The notes beneath the pieces were generated by a model, which was given only the letters and a program-made list of their open reading frames with translations, was not told the origin of the DNA and ran no database searches. The position numbers were made by a program, and so were the translations under genes. Below are positions 8,074 through 10,591 of a DNA stretch of 10,591 nt, one piece after another. Each line of letters begins with the position of its first letter. The stretch's first letter is position 1. The stretch is from Acidiferrobacteraceae bacterium (lineage in GTDB: Bacteria; Pseudomonadota; Gammaproteobacteria; Arenicellales; UBA868): contig PBJL01000018.1 in assembly GCA_002721105.1 (NCBI GenBank), positions 5,093 through 15,683 of the forward strand, in the 5' to 3' direction.

Positions 8074-8693
8074 AATTCTTCGTGATTAGCCTTTAAATAG
8101 CTAGCAACTCCTTCGGCGGTATTTTTCATACCTGAGGCACCTTTGTTCCATCCCGCCGGACAAACCTCACCATTCTCTTCAAAAAATTGCAGCGCCTCGA
8201 TGGTGCGCATGTGCTCGTCGATATTTCGACCTATGGGTTCATCATTAATAGACAACGAACGAATTACACCATCCCGATCCGTGATAAATGTGGCACGCAT
8301 GGCCGTACCAGCGTCATAAAGACACCGATTTGGGACTGCTCGGATTCCATACTTAGTAACAATGTTTCCATCAATATCACTTACCATGGTAAAAGGCACC
8401 GAACCAATTCCACCATCATTAGGATCTGTGTTTCTCCACGCACGATGAGCATGAGGCGAATCAGTCGATACTGTGATTACTTGAACATTGAGATTACGCA
8501 AGGCATCATGCCGATTACCTAAAGCAATCAATTCCGATGGACACACAAATGTAAAATCTAGGGGGTAAAAGAAAAGTAATCCATATTTGTTGGCGATAGC
8601 ATCATTCAGATTGAACTCCTCTATATCCCCATTGGCCATCACTGCATTAGCCGTGAAATCCGGGGCCTTCTCACCTATTAAAAACGCTGACAT
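8070..8693 (-). CDS. Typical 2-Cys peroxiredoxin (AhpC/TSA family, Prx1 type)
   Basis: A 207-residue cytoplasmic thiol peroxidase that reduces H2O2, organic peroxides or peroxynitrite. The peroxidatic cysteine is C51 in the hallmark FYPLDFTFVCPSE (42-54), and the resolving cysteine is C178 in GEVCPAGW (175-182). Supporting motifs are APDF (10-13), VSTDSPHAHRAW (75-86) and the GGIG loop (94-97). In place of the C-terminal Tyr-Phe motif of hyperoxidation-sensitive enzymes it has Tyr-Leu (199-200), so its sensitivity may be intermediate. An extra cysteine, C124, is present. The ATG follows a strong AGGAGG (8703-8708). No AhpF is adjacent, so the reductant is probably thioredoxin or similar. It shares its promoter type with the iron-binding protein gene and overlaps the next small ORF by 4 nt. 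Confidence 0.97.
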   Translation of the reverse strand: MSAFLIGEKAPDFTANAVMANGDIEEFNLNDAIANKYGLLFFYPLDFTFVCPSELIALGNRHDALRNLNVQVITVSTDSPHAHRAWRNTDPNDGGIGSVPFTMVSDIDGNIVTKYGIRAVPNRCLYDAGTAMRATFITDRDGVIRSLSINDEPIGRNIDEHMRTIEALQFFEENGEVCPAGWNKGASGMKNTAEGVASYLKANHEEL

Positions 8694-8730
8694 AACACAT
8701 ATCCTCCTAATTTAAGTTTGTTTGATGACT

Positions 8731-8752
8731 GAATTTCCCAAACTTGGGATTC
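8731..8752 (-). promoter_or_regulatory. Palindrome in the peroxiredoxin mRNA leader
   Basis: TCCCAA (8736-8741) and TTGGGA (8744-8749) form a perfect 6-bp inverted repeat with a 2-nt centre. It is flanked by GAAT (8731-8734) and ATTC (8749-8752), extending the symmetry to 22 bp. It lies about 25-45 nt upstream of the AGGAGG site and downstream of the predicted start. It could be a leader hairpin or a DNA operator for a second regulator. It does not match the OxyR spacing pattern as I know it. Confidence 0.4.
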
Positions 8753-8816
8753 GCTACTAACCAACAGTGCATGGGTGTTCTCTTTTAAAATTTTCCTCTA
8801 GTGCAGTTAGAATATT

Positions 8817-8875
8817 AACGATAATGATTCCTATTTATAATAACATGACTAATCGTAATAGCAATCATTCGTATT
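8817..8875 (-). promoter_or_regulatory. Peroxiredoxin promoter with two Fur-box-like palindromes
   Basis: On the minus strand TTGCTA (-35, 8859-8864) and TATTAT (-10, 8837-8842) are 16 bp apart, with a predicted start near 8830 and a leader of about 137 nt. The sites 8857-8875 and 8817-8835 correspond to the two Fur-like sites of the futA promoter. The first is identical there over 21 nt (8857-8877 versus 7726-7746). The second contains GATAATGAT, a perfect half of the Fur consensus. The near-identical layout argues that the same repressor controls both genes. A PerR-like member of the Fur family is an alternative. Confidence 0.72.
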
Positions 8876-9052
8876 TATATCACAGCATTATCCATCCACA
8901 AATCATTGATTTATTGAGGAAAGGTTAAATTAGTTGAACTAAAACGCAAGGACACATCGTTGGAACAATAGTCAAAACCTATGCTTCAAAAAAACCTTCT
9001 ACAAAAAATCTAGCTAATTTAGCCCCGCAGTTGAAAACAAAAATTGACGTTC

Positions 9053-10591
9053 TCACTGTTCGGATAATATTGCCTGCAATACTTTGGCGTGATCAATTGG
9101 CCCCTGCTGGCCAACACTCACTTTTACGCTTTCAATGATGTCAGTAAAAGTAAATGGCGCATCGTAATCTGCGCATACCGAGAGTCCTCGATCTAAGCCA
9201 CAACTTATATGGCTGTGCACAGGTAATACATAGGGGATTAATGCCTCAATTGAGCCAGATACTGCTTCTGAATCTCCAACTATCAGCGTTACCTCGCCTT
9301 GGCTCTCGCCAGTAATTTTAAAAATGACGGATATTTCGACCTCTCCATCGACTGGAAAATACGGCGCCGATACACGGTACTCTTTTACACCGCATAGGTT
9401 ATAAACAAAATAGACGTTCTCATCTTTAATGAATAATGTGTGACCACCAAATCTGTTTCCATGAGCAAGGATTACTCCTTCTGTGATGGTGTTTGGATTA
9501 TTAACAACCGTTGCGAGAATATTAAAATCACGATTTAGAGTATCAACGGCTCCACGACCAAAAACAGGTTGGGTGTTCGGGAAATACTCATACACGTTTC
9601 GATCTTGACTTATGATTGGACGTGGATCAGGCCACCTCTCATACCCACGGTCATCAAGCGGTAGTACATTGTAGCGCCCAGCCTCTATCCACCATCGATC
9701 TACTAAATCTCTTACAATGTCTGGATGCATTTCGCTCAGATCATTAGTCTCATTAGGATCATCAGGTAGGTAAAACAATTCCCAGCGATCATTATTAAAA
9801 TTTCCGGTGCTGCTCATGGGAACATGCTCAGCCACCGCTTTCCAACCTTTATAGTAAAGTGCGCGCGCACCGAGCATTTCGTAATACTGTATTTGCTTTT
9901 TGGTAGTAACATCCGGATCATCGATGCTATACCACATACTGACACCCTCAATGGCGGATTGCTGAACCCCTGATATAGCGTCTGGTGGCTCAATCTCCAA
10001 GGCATCAAGCACCGTTGGCAATAGATCGGTCACATGATGATATTGACTCCGGATTGCCCCTCTGTCCTTAATTTTGTCTGGCCAGTGAATTATAAGAGGA
10101 TCAGCAATGCCCCCTTGATAGGTATATCGCTTCCAATCTCGAAACGGCGTATTACCAGCCATAGACCAACCTTTTGGATAATTATTGAGCGAGCCTGGAG
10201 CGCCTATCTTGTCGATATCGGCAACAATCTTCTCAAACGATACCTCTAAACCATTGTGACGCGCGTACTCGTTCAGGACGCCATTATCCCCACCTTCCAT
10301 ACTTGCCCCGTTGTCCGAGATGAGAATAACTAGAGTATCGTCCAAACGATTTATTTTATGTAAAAACTGAACAAAGCGTCCAATCTGCGCATCTGTGTGT
10401 GTCATAAAACCAGCGAACACTTCCTGCATTCGCGCGTAAACGCGCTTTTGATCAGCCGTTAGTGAGGACCAATCAGAAACACCCGGATTACGGTCAGGCA
10501 ATCCTACTGAATGCGCCATAATTCCCAGTTCTTTTTGTCGGGCAAGCACCTTTTCTCTTTCTATATCCCAACCATGATCAAAAAAACCCTT
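9053..10591 (-). CDS. Arylsulfatase-type sulfatase (alkaline phosphatase superfamily), N-terminus outside window
   Basis: The frame stays open to the right edge. The GTG at 10549 is internal, because the codons before it read KGFFDHGWDIEREK, a conserved stretch of large S1-family arylsulfatases. Some 512 residues are visible. Numbered from the edge, ISDNG (91-95) supplies the Asp-Asn calcium ligands, and NTPFRDWKRYTYQGG (147-161) carries the conserved active-site lysine at 154. WELFYLPDDPNETNDLSE (270-287) is the usual end of the catalytic domain. Residues about 354-494 form an added beta-rich domain (GVILAHGNRFGGHTLFIKD) typical of the longer arylsulfatases. The N-terminal C/S-x-P-x-R formylglycine motif and any signal peptide lie outside, probably about 250 residues away, so activity and maturation type cannot be judged. 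It is transcribed toward the peroxiredoxin gene; a functional link is not evident. Confidence 0.93.
   Translation of the reverse strand, partial: KGFFDHGWDIEREKVLARQKELGIMAHSVGLPDRNPGVSDWSSLTADQKRVYARMQEVFAGFMTHTDAQIGRFVQFLHKINRLDDTLVILISDNGASMEGGDNGVLNEYARHNGLEVSFEKIVADIDKIGAPGSLNNYPKGWSMAGNTPFRDWKRYTYQGGIADPLIIHWPDKIKDRGAIRSQYHHVTDLLPTVLDALEIEPPDAISGVQQSAIEGVSMWYSIDDPDVTTKKQIQYYEMLGARALYYKGWKAVAEHVPMSSTGNFNNDRWELFYLPDDPNETNDLSEMHPDIVRDLVDRWWIEAGRYNVLPLDDRGYERWPDPRPIISQDRNVYEYFPNTQPVFGRGAVDTLNRDFNILATVVNNPNTITEGVILAHGNRFGGHTLFIKDENVYFVYNLCGVKEYRVSAPYFPVDGEVEISVIFKITGESQGEVTLIVGDSEAVSGSIEALIPYVLPVHSHISCGLDRGLSVCADYDAPFTFTDIIESVKVSVGQQGPIDHAKVLQAILSEQ

Larger units (their letters stand above)
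8694..9052 (-). other. 359-nt gap: peroxiredoxin leader, promoter and sulfatase 3' flank
   Basis: No gene is seen here. From the peroxiredoxin side it holds the AGGAGG site, a 22-bp palindrome in the predicted leader and the Fur-like promoter. Beyond that lies an AT-rich stretch of about 175 nt up to the sulfatase stop at 9053-9055. No GC-rich stem with a U-run was found after the sulfatase; the only symmetry there is GCTAA-T-TTAGC near 9014-9024, too weak to call a terminator. Confidence 0.6.

Noticed and set aside
10547..10549. GTG at 10549 as the sulfatase start
   Set aside because: The frame is open to the window edge and the upstream codons encode a conserved sulfatase segment, so the gene begins outside the window.

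Overview
The window looks like a chromosomal segment from an AT-leaning gammaproteobacterium, plausibly marine. The reasons are the HemB metal-site type, the overlapping hemC-hemD pair, a FutA/IdiA-type iron-binding protein and a large S1-type sulfatase. The taxonomic call is inference; nothing in the window fixes a genus. No rRNA, canonical tRNA, CRISPR, transposase or integrase was found.

Left part (1-6157): a compact tetrapyrrole block. The C-terminal three quarters of hemE (+) converges on the overlapping hemC-hemD pair (-). A 327-nt divergent region separates hemC from hemB (+). hemB then converges on a three-gene minus-strand operon whose junctions overlap: DUF454/YbaN-like membrane protein, hemH, and a YeeZ-like NAD-dependent epimerase. 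HemB, HemC, HemD and HemE carry out four successive steps from 5-aminolevulinate to coproporphyrinogen III, and HemH inserts iron at the end. Five haem enzymes therefore sit within 6 kb in at least four transcription units. The later steps (hemF/N, hemG/J/Y) and the ALA-forming genes are not in the window.

Middle (6158-6633): a 476-nt stretch with no convincing gene. It holds two long-range inverted repeats, one of them a perfect 11-bp stem just past the futA stop codon.

Right part (6634-10591): an iron and oxidative-stress block, all on the minus strand. A periplasmic Fe(III)-binding protein (FutA/IdiA type) and a typical 2-Cys peroxiredoxin have closely similar promoters. Each promoter carries two Fur-box-like palindromes about 40 bp apart, and the two regions share an identical 21-nt stretch. 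The peroxiredoxin gene overlaps an unrecognised 94-residue ORF by 4 nt (ATGA). A 3'-complete sulfatase runs off the right edge.

Reading the window as a whole, haem synthesis, iron uptake and peroxide defence are co-located. The iron and peroxide genes appear to be controlled together by a Fur-family repressor. The most promising unexplained items are the peroxiredoxin-coupled small protein, the twin promoters, the ferrochelatase with an internal four-cysteine segment, and the structured gap downstream of futA.
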